From Nocardioides sp. L-11A (GTDB taxonomy: Bacteria; Actinomycetota; Actinomycetes; Propionibacteriales; Nocardioidaceae): 64,000 nt of DNA. The notes beneath the pieces are model-generated. The model did not search any database and was not told the DNA's origin. It saw only the letters and a program-made list of their open reading frames with translations. Each line of letters starts with the position of its first letter. The stretch's first letter is position 1. Below are positions 41,741 through 50,083 of the stretch, piece after piece. The stretch is from NCBI GenBank assembly GCA_029961745.1, contig CP124680.1:1426001-1490000 (forward strand), in the 5' to 3' direction. The position numbers and the translations under genes were made by a program.

Positions 41741-43020
41741 CGGTGATCGGCCCGGAGCTCCTCGACGACGTGTACGCCCGTCTCGACGACGAACTGGACG
41801 CCGCGCTCGCCGTACTCGCCGAGCACGTCGCCCAGCCGAGCGTGAGCTCGACCGGCGAGGGGATCCGGGACGCGGCCGACCGGCTGTGCGCGTTCGTGCG
41901 GGCCTGTGGCCTCACCGGCGAGGTGGTCGGGACCGCCGGTCATCCGGCTGTCGTCGGGCGCCGCCCCGGACCGCCCGGAGCGCCCCGACTGACGTTCTAC
42001 GGCCACTACGACGTGCAGCCCGCGGCCGCCGCCGACGGCTGGACCTCGGCACCGTTCGCCCCGACCCTGCGCGACGGGCGGCTGTACGGACGCGGCAGCG
42101 CCGACAACAAGGCCCAGCACCTCGCCGTGCTGCACGGCCTGCGGGCGCTGCTGGCGGCGCGACCGGACCTGCCGGTCGACGTCAGCGTGATCATCGACGG
42201 TGAGGAGGAGACCACCTCCCCGTCGCTCGGGCCGGTGCTCGCCGCGCACCGCGCCACCGTCGGCAGCGACCTGGTCGTCGCCACCGACGGCGCGATGCAC
42301 CGCTCGGGTGCGCCGACGGTGGTCCGCGGCTGCCGTGGCCTGGTGTACGTCGAGGTCGCGGTCACCGGCGCCGAGCGCGAGCTGCACGGCGGCTCGTACG
42401 GCGGCGCCGTACCCAATGCGGCGTCACGGCTGGTCGCGGCGCTGGCCTCCCTCCACGACGCCGACGGGAGGGTGGCGGTGGCCGGATTCCCCGACAGCAC
42501 TGCGGATCCTGAGGCGCCCGCGTTGCGGCCGCACCTTGGGATCGCCGGGCTGGGTGGGGGCTTCCAGGGTCAGGGCATGAAGACCGTCGTCCCGCACCGG
42601 GCGCACGCGAAGGTCGAGTGCCGGCTGGTGCCGGGGCAGCCCGCGCGCGAGGTCGGGGCGGCCGTGGTCGCCCACCTGGAGCGGTTCGCCGGCGTCTCGG
42701 CGCGGGTGATCGGTGCGACCGACCCCTACCGGTGCGCCGCGGACGAGCCGTGGCTCGGCACGGTCGTCGACGCGCTCGCGCGGGCCGGCGGTACCGCGCC
42801 GGAGGTCGTCACGTCCCTCGGCGGCACGCTGCCGTTGGCCGCGCTCGCCGACGGTCTGGACGCGCCCGTCCTGCTGGTGCCGCTCGCCGGCGCCGACCAG
42901 AACAACCACGGCGTGGACGAGAACGTCCGCGTCGACGACTACCGCTACGGCATGCGGGCCGCGGTGGCGATCACCGCGGCCGTCGCGGCCGTCGCGGCGC
43001 GGAGCGAGGAGGAACGATGA
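41737..43020 (+). CDS. M20 family metallopeptidase/amidohydrolase
   Basis: The 427-residue protein has the M20 metal-binding blocks FYGHYDVQP, GRGSADNKAQ and IDGEEETTSPSLG with the catalytic and bridging acids, and a dimerisation domain in the middle. The last ligand is probably the His in ADQNNHGVDENV. Members hydrolyse dipeptides or N-acyl or N-carbamoyl amino compounds. Its place right after the importer suggests it cleaves the imported compound in the cytoplasm. Confidence 0.88.
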   Translation: MTVIGPELLDDVYARLDDELDAALAVLAEHVAQPSVSSTGEGIRDAADRLCAFVRACGLTGEVVGTAGHPAVVGRRPGPPGAPRLTFYGHYDVQPAAAADGWTSAPFAPTLRDGRLYGRGSADNKAQHLAVLHGLRALLAARPDLPVDVSVIIDGEEETTSPSLGPVLAAHRATVGSDLVVATDGAMHRSGAPTVVRGCRGLVYVEVAVTGAERELHGGSYGGAVPNAASRLVAALASLHDADGRVAVAGFPDSTADPEAPALRPHLGIAGLGGGFQGQGMKTVVPHRAHAKVECRLVPGQPAREVGAAVVAHLERFAGVSARVIGATDPYRCAADEPWLGTVVDALARAGGTAPEVVTSLGGTLPLAALADGLDAPVLLVPLAGADQNNHGVDENVRVDDYRYGMRAAVAITAAVAAVAARSEEER

Positions 43021-43997
43021 AGATCGGCGTCGGCTACCCGCAGGGGCTCGACCCGGCGGCCGCCCTCGCGCTGGTCGAGCAGGTCGACCGCGCCGGGCTC
43101 GACAGCGTCTGGATCGCGGAGAACCCCTACTGGCCGGGGGCGTTCGCGACGGCGGGCGCGGTCGCGGCCCGCTCCTCGCGGGTCGAGATCGGCATCGGCG
43201 TGGTCAGCGCCTTCACCCGCTCGCCCGCCGTGCTCGCGATGGAGGCCGGGCAGGTGCAGCGGCTCTCCGGCGGGCGGCTGGTGCTCGGGCTGGGCGTCGG
43301 CGGGCCCCGGGTCCTGGAGGACCTCGGCATCGGCGTCGCCCGCCCGGTGGACGCGATCGAGGAGACCCTCGTCGTCCTGCGCGCCCTCTTCGGCGAGGGC
43401 ATCACCGCCCACGAGGGTGCAGTGCATCGGCTGCGCGACGTCCGGCTGTCCTTCCCGGTCGCGGCCCCGCCGCTGGTCGTCGGCACGATCGGCCCGCGGA
43501 TGCTCGCGATGAGCGCGGCGGCCGCCGACGGGATCGTCATCTCCGCGCACGTGCCGCCGGCCGAGATCGAGCGGATCGCACGCGACCACCGCGCGGCCGA
43601 GCGGACCGGCCGGCGCGGCCGGGTGACCGCGTTCGTCGCCGCCGCGCTCGACGACGACCCGGCCCTCGCCCGTGCCCGGCTCAAGGCCGATGTCGCCGCG
43701 ACGATGGTGCGGCTGCTGCGCATCCCGTCGCTGCTGCCCGTGCTGACGGCCGGCGAGCTCACTCTCGCCGACCTGGAGGAGGCGGCGGCCTGTGCCCGCG
43801 ACGGGCGCCCCGACGACGTCGCCGACCGGGTCGTCGACGAGCTCTGTCTCGCCGGCGACCTCGCCGCCGTCACGACCCGGCTCGAGCGCCTCGCCGCCGC
43901 CGGCGTCGACGAGGTGGTGCTGCTCCAGGCCGCGGAGCACCCCGGATTCACCGCGCACGCGGCCGGCCTCGCCGACCGTGCGCACGCCCTGCGATGA
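43017..43997 (+). CDS. Luciferase-like (LLM class) F420/FMN oxidoreductase
   Basis: The 326-residue TIM-barrel protein shows the LLM pattern: IGVGYPQGLDPAAALALVEQVDRAGLDSVWIAENPYW, then IGIGVVSAFTRSPAVLAMEAGQVQRLSGGRLVLGLG. Such enzymes use F420 or reduced FMN to oxidise or reduce small molecules. ATGA overlap with the peptidase. Cofactor and substrate are undecided; actinobacterial members often use F420. Confidence 0.87.
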   Translation: MKIGVGYPQGLDPAAALALVEQVDRAGLDSVWIAENPYWPGAFATAGAVAARSSRVEIGIGVVSAFTRSPAVLAMEAGQVQRLSGGRLVLGLGVGGPRVLEDLGIGVARPVDAIEETLVVLRALFGEGITAHEGAVHRLRDVRLSFPVAAPPLVVGTIGPRMLAMSAAAADGIVISAHVPPAEIERIARDHRAAERTGRRGRVTAFVAAALDDDPALARARLKADVAATMVRLLRIPSLLPVLTAGELTLADLEEAAACARDGRPDDVADRVVDELCLAGDLAAVTTRLERLAAAGVDEVVLLQAAEHPGFTAHAAGLADRAHALR

Positions 43998-44017
43998 CCC
44001 CCGAGAAGGAGAACGAC

Positions 44018-44521
44018 ATGGAGTCCCTGGACCTGCCCGAGCGCTACGCCGACCTCGACCTGCACGTGGAGGGAGGATCGGCCGACGACCTGCGGGCGCT
44101 CCTCGTGGCGTACCACACCTACATGGTCGCCAACGACCACCTCGACTTCGGGCTGCTCTCGACCGTGTGGGACGACGCGGCCGAGAACCTCTTCTTCAAC
44201 ACCAACGGCCACACCTACGAGGGGCTGGCGGACTGGGAGAACATCTGGAACTTCTACCGTCCGCAGTTCGCCCTGGTGGCGCCGTACCTGCCGGGGAGGC
44301 TGCGGGTGGGCATCGCCGACGGCCTCGCCTTCATCGCCTCGGACCGGGTGACCCGGTTCAAGCGCTGGGTGGGCGGCGACCTGGAGCACAACCCGGCGGC
44401 GTACCGCAGCACGCTCGTGCTGCGCCGCGGGGACGACGGCTGGCGGGTCGTGCACGCGCACTTCTCGACCGAGGACGAGGGGCTGCGGCCGGACCGGGAT
44501 CCCGCCGGGGCGCCGGCATGA
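44018..44521 (+). CDS. NTF2-like (SnoaL-type) small protein
   Basis: The 167-residue protein has the cone-fold features of NTF2/SnoaL proteins: DDLRALLVAYHTYMVANDHLDFGLLSTVWDDAAE at the start and STLVLRRGDDGWRVVHAHFS at the end. They act as isomerases, cyclases or ring-hydroxylating subunits, or only bind ligand. Two starts are plausible: ATG 43994 overlaps the previous stop, but AAGGAG 7 bases before ATG 44018 makes the shorter form more likely. Its role in the operon is unknown. Confidence 0.75.
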   Translation: MESLDLPERYADLDLHVEGGSADDLRALLVAYHTYMVANDHLDFGLLSTVWDDAAENLFFNTNGHTYEGLADWENIWNFYRPQFALVAPYLPGRLRVGIADGLAFIASDRVTRFKRWVGGDLEHNPAAYRSTLVLRRGDDGWRVVHAHFSTEDEGLRPDRDPAGAPA

Positions 44522-45183
44522 CCTTCTCCGTCGTCGCGAGGGATCCGGGCTCCGGCAGCTTCGGGGTCGCGATCGCGACCGCCCGGCCGAGCGTCGGGGC
44601 GCGCTCCGCGTTCGTCACCGCGGGGGTGGGTGCCTGCGCGACCCAGGCGATCGTGAATCCGGCGCTGGCCGGTGCCGTGCTCGCCGGACTCACGGGTGCC
44701 GCCGGGGGAGACGCGGACGCCGCGCTCCGGGCGGCCCTCGCGGACGATCCCGGCGCCGCGCGCCGCCAGGTGCTCCTCGCCGGGCCGGACGGCACCGCCG
44801 CCCACACCGGCGACGAGGTGGCTGGCTGGAACGGCCACCTCGTCGAGCCGGACGTCGCCGTCGGCGGCAATCTGCTCGCCGACGGCGAGCCCCTGCCGGC
44901 GATGCTCGCGGCCTTCCACGCCTGCCCGGGTGACCTGGCCGACCGGCTGCTGGCCGCGCTCGCGGCCGGCGACGCCGCGGGTGGCGACAGCCGGGGACGC
45001 GAGTCGGCCGCGCTGCTGGTGGTCGACGACCGGCCCTGGCCCGCGGTCGACCTCCGGATCGACCACGACGCCGACCCGGTGGGTGCGCTGGGCCGGTTGC
45101 TGACGCGCTGGCGGACCCACTGGACGGCGTACGACGAGACGGGCGTGTTCGTCCCCGCGGATCCGCCGGGGGCCGTGCGATGA
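44518..45183 (+). CDS. DUF1028 (Ntn-hydrolase-like) protein
   Basis: The 221-residue protein starts MTFSVVARDPGSGSFGVAIATARPSVGARS and has GVGACATQAIVNP, both DUF1028 hallmarks. The family has an Ntn-hydrolase-like fold and is often found beside peptidases and amidases, but no activity is firmly assigned. ATGA overlaps at both ends. A share in amide-bond breakdown is inferred from the flanking M20 and amidase genes. Confidence 0.85.
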   Translation: MTFSVVARDPGSGSFGVAIATARPSVGARSAFVTAGVGACATQAIVNPALAGAVLAGLTGAAGGDADAALRAALADDPGAARRQVLLAGPDGTAAHTGDEVAGWNGHLVEPDVAVGGNLLADGEPLPAMLAAFHACPGDLADRLLAALAAGDAAGGDSRGRESAALLVVDDRPWPAVDLRIDHDADPVGALGRLLTRWRTHWTAYDETGVFVPADPPGAVR

Positions 45184-46571
45184 GCGGGTCTCCCGAGCTG
45201 CACGAGCTCACCGCCGAGGCCGCCGCCGCCGAGATCCGGGCCCGCCGGCTCTCGCCGGTCGAGCTGGTCGACGCGGTGCTCGCGCGCATCGAGAAGATCG
45301 ACCCGGGCCTGTCCTGCTTCGCGACCGTCGACGCCGACGGCGCGCGGGCCGCCGCCCGGGCCGCCGAGGCGCAGGTGACCTCCGGCGCCGAGCTTGGCGC
45401 CCTGCACGGCGTCCCGTGCTCGGTGAAGGACCTGATCGACGTGCGCGGGCTGCCGACGATCCGCGGCGCCGTACCGTTCGCGGACACCGTGGCCCAGGCC
45501 GACGCACCCGCCGCGACCCTCCTGCGGCAGGCGGGCGCGGTCTGCGTGGGGAAGACGACGACCCCGGAGTTCGGCTGGTCCTTCATCACCGCCAGCCCGG
45601 TCACGGGCCGCACCCTCAACCCGTGGCGCCCGGACCGGACCGCGGGCGGCTCCTCGGGCGGCGCGGGCGCCGCGCTCGCCGCGGGGATGGGGCCGCTTGC
45701 GGTCGCCACCGACGGCGGCGGCTCGATCCGGCTCCCCGCGGCGTTCACCGGGGTGGTCGGGCTCAAGCCGACCAGCGGCCGGGTGCCGACGTACCCGCCG
45801 AGCGACCTGGGCACCCTGGGCCACCTCGGACCGATGGCCCGCAGCGTCCGCGACGTGGCCCGGCTGCTCGACGTGCTGACCGGGCACACCGGAGCCGAGG
45901 TGGGGCCGATGGCGCGTGCCTGCGGGCGGCCCGTGGAGCATCTGCGGGTCGGCTACTCGCCCGCGCTGAACGGGGGACCGGTCGATCCGGAGGTCCGAGC
46001 GGTCGTCGACGCGTGGGTCGCGGCCCTGGTCGCGGCCGGCGTACCGGTGACCCGCTTCGACCTGGTCCTCGACGGCGTCGAGGACACCTGGGACCGGCTC
46101 TACGCCCAGTCGATCACCCGGCAGGTCGATGCGCTGCCGCCGTCCGCGCAAGAGCAGCTCAGCCCGCAGCTGCGCGCGTTCATCGACTCGACCCGCGCCC
46201 TGCCCCGCAGCGCGGGGCCCGATGCCGAGCTGGTGCGGCGTACCGTCGCGGCCCGGGCGGACGCGGTGCTGCGCGACTACGACCTGGTCATCACCCCGAC
46301 GACCAGCACCGTCGCCTTCGACGCCGGGCTGGAGCACCCTGGCACGGTCGCGGGCGTGGCTGTCGGGCTCACCGACTGGGCGCGGCTCACCCAGGTCTGG
46401 AACCTCACGGGCTTCCCGGCCATCTCGCTGCCGGCGGGCACCACCGCCGACGGGCTCCCGGTCGGCGTACAGATCGCGGGTCCCACGCATGGCGACGCCG
46501 TGGTGCTGGCGCTGGCGGCGTACGCCGAGCGGGCACTGGGACCCCGGCTCCCACGTCGGGTGGCGGGTTGA
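45180..46571 (+). CDS. Amidase signature family hydrolase
   Basis: The 463-residue protein has the Ser-Ser-Lys triad of the amidase signature family: Lys83 in CSVKDLID, the cis-Ser in TAGGSSGGAG (about 158) and nucleophile Ser182 in DGGGSIRLPAA. It hydrolyses a carboxamide in the cytoplasm. GatA is unlikely because no gatB or gatC is nearby and the gene ends a catabolic-type operon. Its stop lies 4 bases from the convergent desaturase stop. Confidence 0.9.
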   Translation: MSGSPELHELTAEAAAAEIRARRLSPVELVDAVLARIEKIDPGLSCFATVDADGARAAARAAEAQVTSGAELGALHGVPCSVKDLIDVRGLPTIRGAVPFADTVAQADAPAATLLRQAGAVCVGKTTTPEFGWSFITASPVTGRTLNPWRPDRTAGGSSGGAGAALAAGMGPLAVATDGGGSIRLPAAFTGVVGLKPTSGRVPTYPPSDLGTLGHLGPMARSVRDVARLLDVLTGHTGAEVGPMARACGRPVEHLRVGYSPALNGGPVDPEVRAVVDAWVAALVAAGVPVTRFDLVLDGVEDTWDRLYAQSITRQVDALPPSAQEQLSPQLRAFIDSTRALPRSAGPDAELVRRTVAARADAVLRDYDLVITPTTSTVAFDAGLEHPGTVAGVAVGLTDWARLTQVWNLTGFPAISLPAGTTADGLPVGVQIAGPTHGDAVVLALAAYAERALGPRLPRRVAG

Positions 46572-46575
46572 ACGC

Positions 46576-47529
46576 TCAGGTGGCGATGTCGAGCGTCGTG
46601 TCGCTGTCGGCGTGGGCGGCGGCACGGGCGCGGTGCTCGGCCCGCCGTTCGACGAAGCGGGCGGCCTGGGTGTCCAGGCCCTCGAGGAAGGCGGCGAGGT
46701 CGTCGCGGGCCTGCTCGCCGACGGCGCCGAGGCCGGTGCGCTCGAAGACGTCCCAGTGCCGCAGGATCGGCATGATGACGTCGTCGTGGTGCAGCCGCAG
46801 GTCGTAGATGCCGGCCTTGGCGATGATCATCGAGTTGCGCCGGAAGCCCGCCATCGTGGCCCCCGGCATCTCGAACCCGATGACCTCGTCGGCGATCGCG
46901 CGCATGGTCTCGTCGGGCGCGATCTCCAGCGCCGCAGCCACGATGTTGCGGTAGAACACCATGTGCAGGTTCTCGTCCTTGGCGATCCGGGCGAGCATCC
47001 GGTCGGCGATCGGGTCGTTGGTGACCTTGCCGGTGTTGCGGTGCGAGACGCGGGTGGCGAGCTCCTGGAAGGACACGTACGTCACCGCCTCCAGCGGCGT
47101 CTTGTCGCCCGAGTCGTAGCCGGACGTCATGTAGTCCATCCGCGCGCGCTCCAGCTCGACCGGATCCACGCCCCGGGTCACCACCAGGTAGTCGCGCATC
47201 GCGATGCCGTGCCGGTTCTCCTCGGCCGTCCACCGCCCCACCCAGGTGCCCCACGCGCCGTCGCGGCCGAACCGGGTGGCGATCTCGCGGTGGTACGACG
47301 GCAGGTTGTCCTCGGTCAGCAGGTTGGTGAACATCGCCGCCTTGGCGGTCTCCGAGAGCCGGGACTGTTCCGGAGCCCAGTCCTCCCCGCCCAGGAACGC
47401 GAAGTCGCGTCCCTCGCTCCAGGGGATGTAGTCGTGCGGGTGCCACTCCTGGGCCAGGCCGAGGTGGCGGTCGAGGTTCTCCGCCACCACCGGCTCCAGT
47501 TCCTCCAGCAGGTGCTTCGCAGTACTCAC
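46576..47529 (-). CDS. Acyl-ACP desaturase (ferritin-like di-iron)
   Basis: The 317-residue protein has two di-iron motifs of soluble acyl-ACP desaturases: TEDNLPSYH with EENRHG (about 73-108), and DENLHMVFY near residue 190. It would introduce a double bond into acyl-ACP; the M. tuberculosis DesA1/DesA2 proteins are of this kind. GGGAGGG upstream supports GTG 47529. It is a single gene facing the amidase operon and may simply serve membrane lipid synthesis. Confidence 0.88.
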   Translation of the reverse strand: MSTAKHLLEELEPVVAENLDRHLGLAQEWHPHDYIPWSEGRDFAFLGGEDWAPEQSRLSETAKAAMFTNLLTEDNLPSYHREIATRFGRDGAWGTWVGRWTAEENRHGIAMRDYLVVTRGVDPVELERARMDYMTSGYDSGDKTPLEAVTYVSFQELATRVSHRNTGKVTNDPIADRMLARIAKDENLHMVFYRNIVAAALEIAPDETMRAIADEVIGFEMPGATMAGFRRNSMIIAKAGIYDLRLHHDDVIMPILRHWDVFERTGLGAVGEQARDDLAAFLEGLDTQAARFVERRAEHRARAAAHADSDTTLDIAT

Positions 47530-47688
47530 GGGCCCTCCCTCGCTCGGATGTCGGTGAGCGTACGCCTCGCCGGAAGGCCGGGCATTCCGCTCGGCTCCGC
47601 GGTCGCCAGGACGAGGTGCTTTATCCTCGGAGCAAAGTCGGCGCGGCACCCGCGGCGAGGAGTAGGCAATGTGGCGAAGGAGAGACGA

Positions 47689-48429
47689 ATGGCAGGTTCC
47701 CCCGGACAGGTCGGCTCGGGCGACGGTACGGCCTACGGACGTCTTGCGGAGTTCCTGCGCCAACAGATCGTGGCGGGGGTGTTGAAGCCGAACGACCGGT
47801 TGCCTGCTGAGCCCGAGCTCTCCGATGCCTACCAGGTCAGTCGGAACACGGCTAGGGAGGCCCTTCGGGTGTTGGCGAGCCAAGGGTTCGTGACCTCCAA
47901 GCGCGGCACGTCCGGGGGGACGTTCGTGGCGCATCCGTCGACCGATCAGCTGGGAGCTCAACTCGGTGTCGGCTTGGGGCTTCTCGCTGAGTCGGAGGCG
48001 ATTCCGTTGGAGAAGCTCATCGAAACACGCGAGATGCTGGAGGTTCCTGCGGCCGAGATCGCCGCGATGAGACGAACCGACGAGGAGCTCGCCGAACTGC
48101 AGCGGTGCGTCGACGACACCGGCAGGGTGGCCCCCGACGGCACCTACGAACACAACCGGGCCTTTCACGGTGTGTTGCTGCGCGCGACCCACAATCCGGT
48201 CATCGAGGTCATCGCGGAGCCGGTCTTCGAAGTCCTCCACCGCCGCATGAATCGAGGCTCCATGTCCCCCGAGACGCACCAGCGGGTCAATGACGAACAC
48301 CGCGAGATCGCCCAGGCCATCGAGGCGCGCGACCCCCTGGCGGCACGCGAGGCCACCCGGGCGCACCTCCGCAGCCTCCGGCGGCTGTACAGCACGATCG
48401 ACAAGCGTGTGCCGCACGATCCGAAGTGA
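47689..48429 (+). CDS. FadR-type GntR regulator of the downstream catabolic operon
   Basis: The 246-residue protein has a winged helix (NDRLPAEPELSDAYQVSRNTAREALRVLASQGFV) and an FCD ligand domain (ETREMLEVPAAEIAAMRR, HNRAFHGVLLRATHNPVI, NDEHREIAQAIEARD). AAGGAGA 6 bases before ATG 47689 fixes the start. Eleven bases after its stop begins a 21-base palindrome overlapping the promoter of the next operon, its probable target. Codons use more A/T than the flanking genes, like the operon it precedes. Confidence 0.9.
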   Translation: MAGSPGQVGSGDGTAYGRLAEFLRQQIVAGVLKPNDRLPAEPELSDAYQVSRNTAREALRVLASQGFVTSKRGTSGGTFVAHPSTDQLGAQLGVGLGLLAESEAIPLEKLIETREMLEVPAAEIAAMRRTDEELAELQRCVDDTGRVAPDGTYEHNRAFHGVLLRATHNPVIEVIAEPVFEVLHRRMNRGSMSPETHQRVNDEHREIAQAIEARDPLAAREATRAHLRSLRRLYSTIDKRVPHDPK

Positions 48430-48432
48430 CCG

Positions 48433-48461
48433 TTGACACATCTAACCTCCGAGGTTAGATT
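48433..48461 (+). promoter_or_regulatory. Sigma-70-type promoter of the peptide importer/CoA operon
   Basis: TTGACA (48433-48438), a 17-base spacer and TAGATT (48456-48461) make a near-consensus housekeeping promoter. A 47-base leader then runs to the ATG of the solute-binding gene. Confidence 0.7.
48440..48460. promoter_or_regulatory. Perfect 21-base palindromic operator
   Basis: Arms ATCTAACCTC and GAGGTTAGAT flank a single central C. The palindrome fills the spacer and -10 element of the promoter, so a bound regulator would block RNA polymerase. The neighbouring FadR-type protein is the obvious candidate. Confidence 0.8.
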
Positions 48462-48508
48462 CACCCTCGGCTGGCGCCACCCGTAGGCGCCGACACCGAG
48501 GAGGCCCG

Positions 48509-50083
48509 ATGAACGTAGGGATCGATCACCGCCGAAGGCGCGGGAACGCGCGCCGTACACAGCGCCGGTTCCGCCATCTCAGCGCTGTCGTCCTGAGCCT
48601 CGTGCTGAGCGGCACGGCCGTGGCCTGCGGCTCGGCCGATGACGCCGGCGACAGCGACAAGGTCCTGACGATCGGTCTTCCGAGTGGGCCGGTCAGTCTC
48701 GACCCGTCGAAGGACAGCGTGACCTTCGGCAACATCCGGCCGCTGACCAACGAGTTCCTGCTCCACCAGGCCACCGACGGGTCGATCCAGCCGGGCCTGG
48801 CCTCGTCGTGGCGGTATGTGGACGAGGCCTACCAGGTGTTCGAGCTCACCCTGCGTGAGGGCGCGACGTTCTCGGACGGGTCGCCGGTCGACGCCGAGGC
48901 GGTGAGCACGTGGTTGGAGTACTTCTCGAAGGGTGCTGGAGCGTTCACCGCATTGATGGGGACCGTCGATGCCGTCGAAGCCGTCGATGCCCTCACGGTG
49001 CGGCTCACGCTGGCCGAGTCCAACCCCCTCATCCCCTATCTGCTGTCCGAGAGTGCCAACTGGGGAGCCGTCTCCTCGCCGAAGGCCGTCGCCACTCCCG
49101 ATGTTCTGGGGACCGAGACCGTCGGGGCAGGCCCCTACATGCTCGATCCTGACCAGTCGATCAGCGACAAGAAGTACGTCCTGGTGCCGAATCCGCACTA
49201 CGACAAACCGGATGCCGTGAAGTGGGACCGGGTCGTCGTCGACATCATCCCGGATGCGAACGCCCGGCTCCAGGCACAGAGCACCGGTCAGATCGACGTC
49301 GCCTGGGGAGACCTCACGACGGTGGCCGCGGCGGAGAAGAGCGGGCTCGAGGTGGTGGGCCGGCCGAGCGGAACCGGCGGCCTCATCTTCGCCGATCGCG
49401 CCGGCGACGGACCCGTGGGAGATGTCCGGGTCCGTCAGGCCTTGAACTATGCGATCGACAGGGAAGCCATCACCGAGGGACTCGTCGGCGAGAACGGTGA
49501 GCCCACGTCGCAGTTGTTCGCCACCGACGTCGAATCCCTGCTGCGCGACCACTACGACTATGACGTCGAGCGCGCGAAGAGTCTCCTCGCCGAGGCGGGA
49601 TACGGAGATGGCTTCGCCGTCGACGTCCTGACGTACGGCGGATACGGGGTGAGCGGCACCCCGCTCGCCCAAGCCATCGCGTCGTACTGGTCGAAGGTGG
49701 GCGTCGATGCCAAGATCACGACCGCGCCCACAGCCGCCGAGTATGCGGAGAAGCGGTCGAGCAAGCGGTATCCGATCGTCTTCTACTCGGTGCCCACCGG
49801 TCCGATGGGCGCTGGGTACAGGATGGCGCTCGCGCCCACGGGCGGGCTCAACCCGTTCGGAGCCACCGACGCCACGATGACCGCCATCTTCGAGCGCGCC
49901 TCCCGCACCAACGATGCCCAGGCGTGGAGTGAGCTGAGTCAGCGCACGGTCACCGAAGCCGTCTTCGTGCCGGTCTTCAATGCGCTGAGGGTCTTCTACT
50001 ACGTCTCCGACCGAGTCGCCGGCGTGGAGTTGACCGAGGGGCGGCCGGAGTACAGCTGGGCCACCGAGTGGTCGCCGAAGTGA
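48509..50083 (+). CDS. Peptide-type (SBP_bac_5) ABC solute-binding lipoprotein
   Basis: The 524-residue protein has a basic N-terminus, a hydrophobic stretch and a lipobox ending TAVAC (Cys40). The mature part follows the DppA/OppA family 5 pattern (SLDPSKDS, LASSWRYVDEAYQVFELTLREGATFSDGSPVDAEAV, VRQALNYAIDREAI). GAGGAGG 5 bases upstream fixes the ATG. It should capture a peptide, opine or amide-like ligand outside the cell and hand it to the permeases encoded next. Confidence 0.92.
   Translation: MNVGIDHRRRRGNARRTQRRFRHLSAVVLSLVLSGTAVACGSADDAGDSDKVLTIGLPSGPVSLDPSKDSVTFGNIRPLTNEFLLHQATDGSIQPGLASSWRYVDEAYQVFELTLREGATFSDGSPVDAEAVSTWLEYFSKGAGAFTALMGTVDAVEAVDALTVRLTLAESNPLIPYLLSESANWGAVSSPKAVATPDVLGTETVGAGPYMLDPDQSISDKKYVLVPNPHYDKPDAVKWDRVVVDIIPDANARLQAQSTGQIDVAWGDLTTVAAAEKSGLEVVGRPSGTGGLIFADRAGDGPVGDVRVRQALNYAIDREAITEGLVGENGEPTSQLFATDVESLLRDHYDYDVERAKSLLAEAGYGDGFAVDVLTYGGYGVSGTPLAQAIASYWSKVGVDAKITTAPTAAEYAEKRSSKRYPIVFYSVPTGPMGAGYRMALAPTGGLNPFGATDATMTAIFERASRTNDAQAWSELSQRTVTEAVFVPVFNALRVFYYVSDRVAGVELTEGRPEYSWATEWSPK

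Noticed and set aside
45180..46571. Amidase as GatA of the tRNA amidotransferase
   Set aside because: No gatB or gatC neighbours; it ends a catabolic-type operon and fits general amidases equally well.
46576..48441. Minus-strand frame extending from the desaturase back across the GntR gene (621 codons)
   Set aside because: Only the part up to GTG 47529 matches the desaturase family; the rest is antisense of the GntR gene, which has its own start and motifs.
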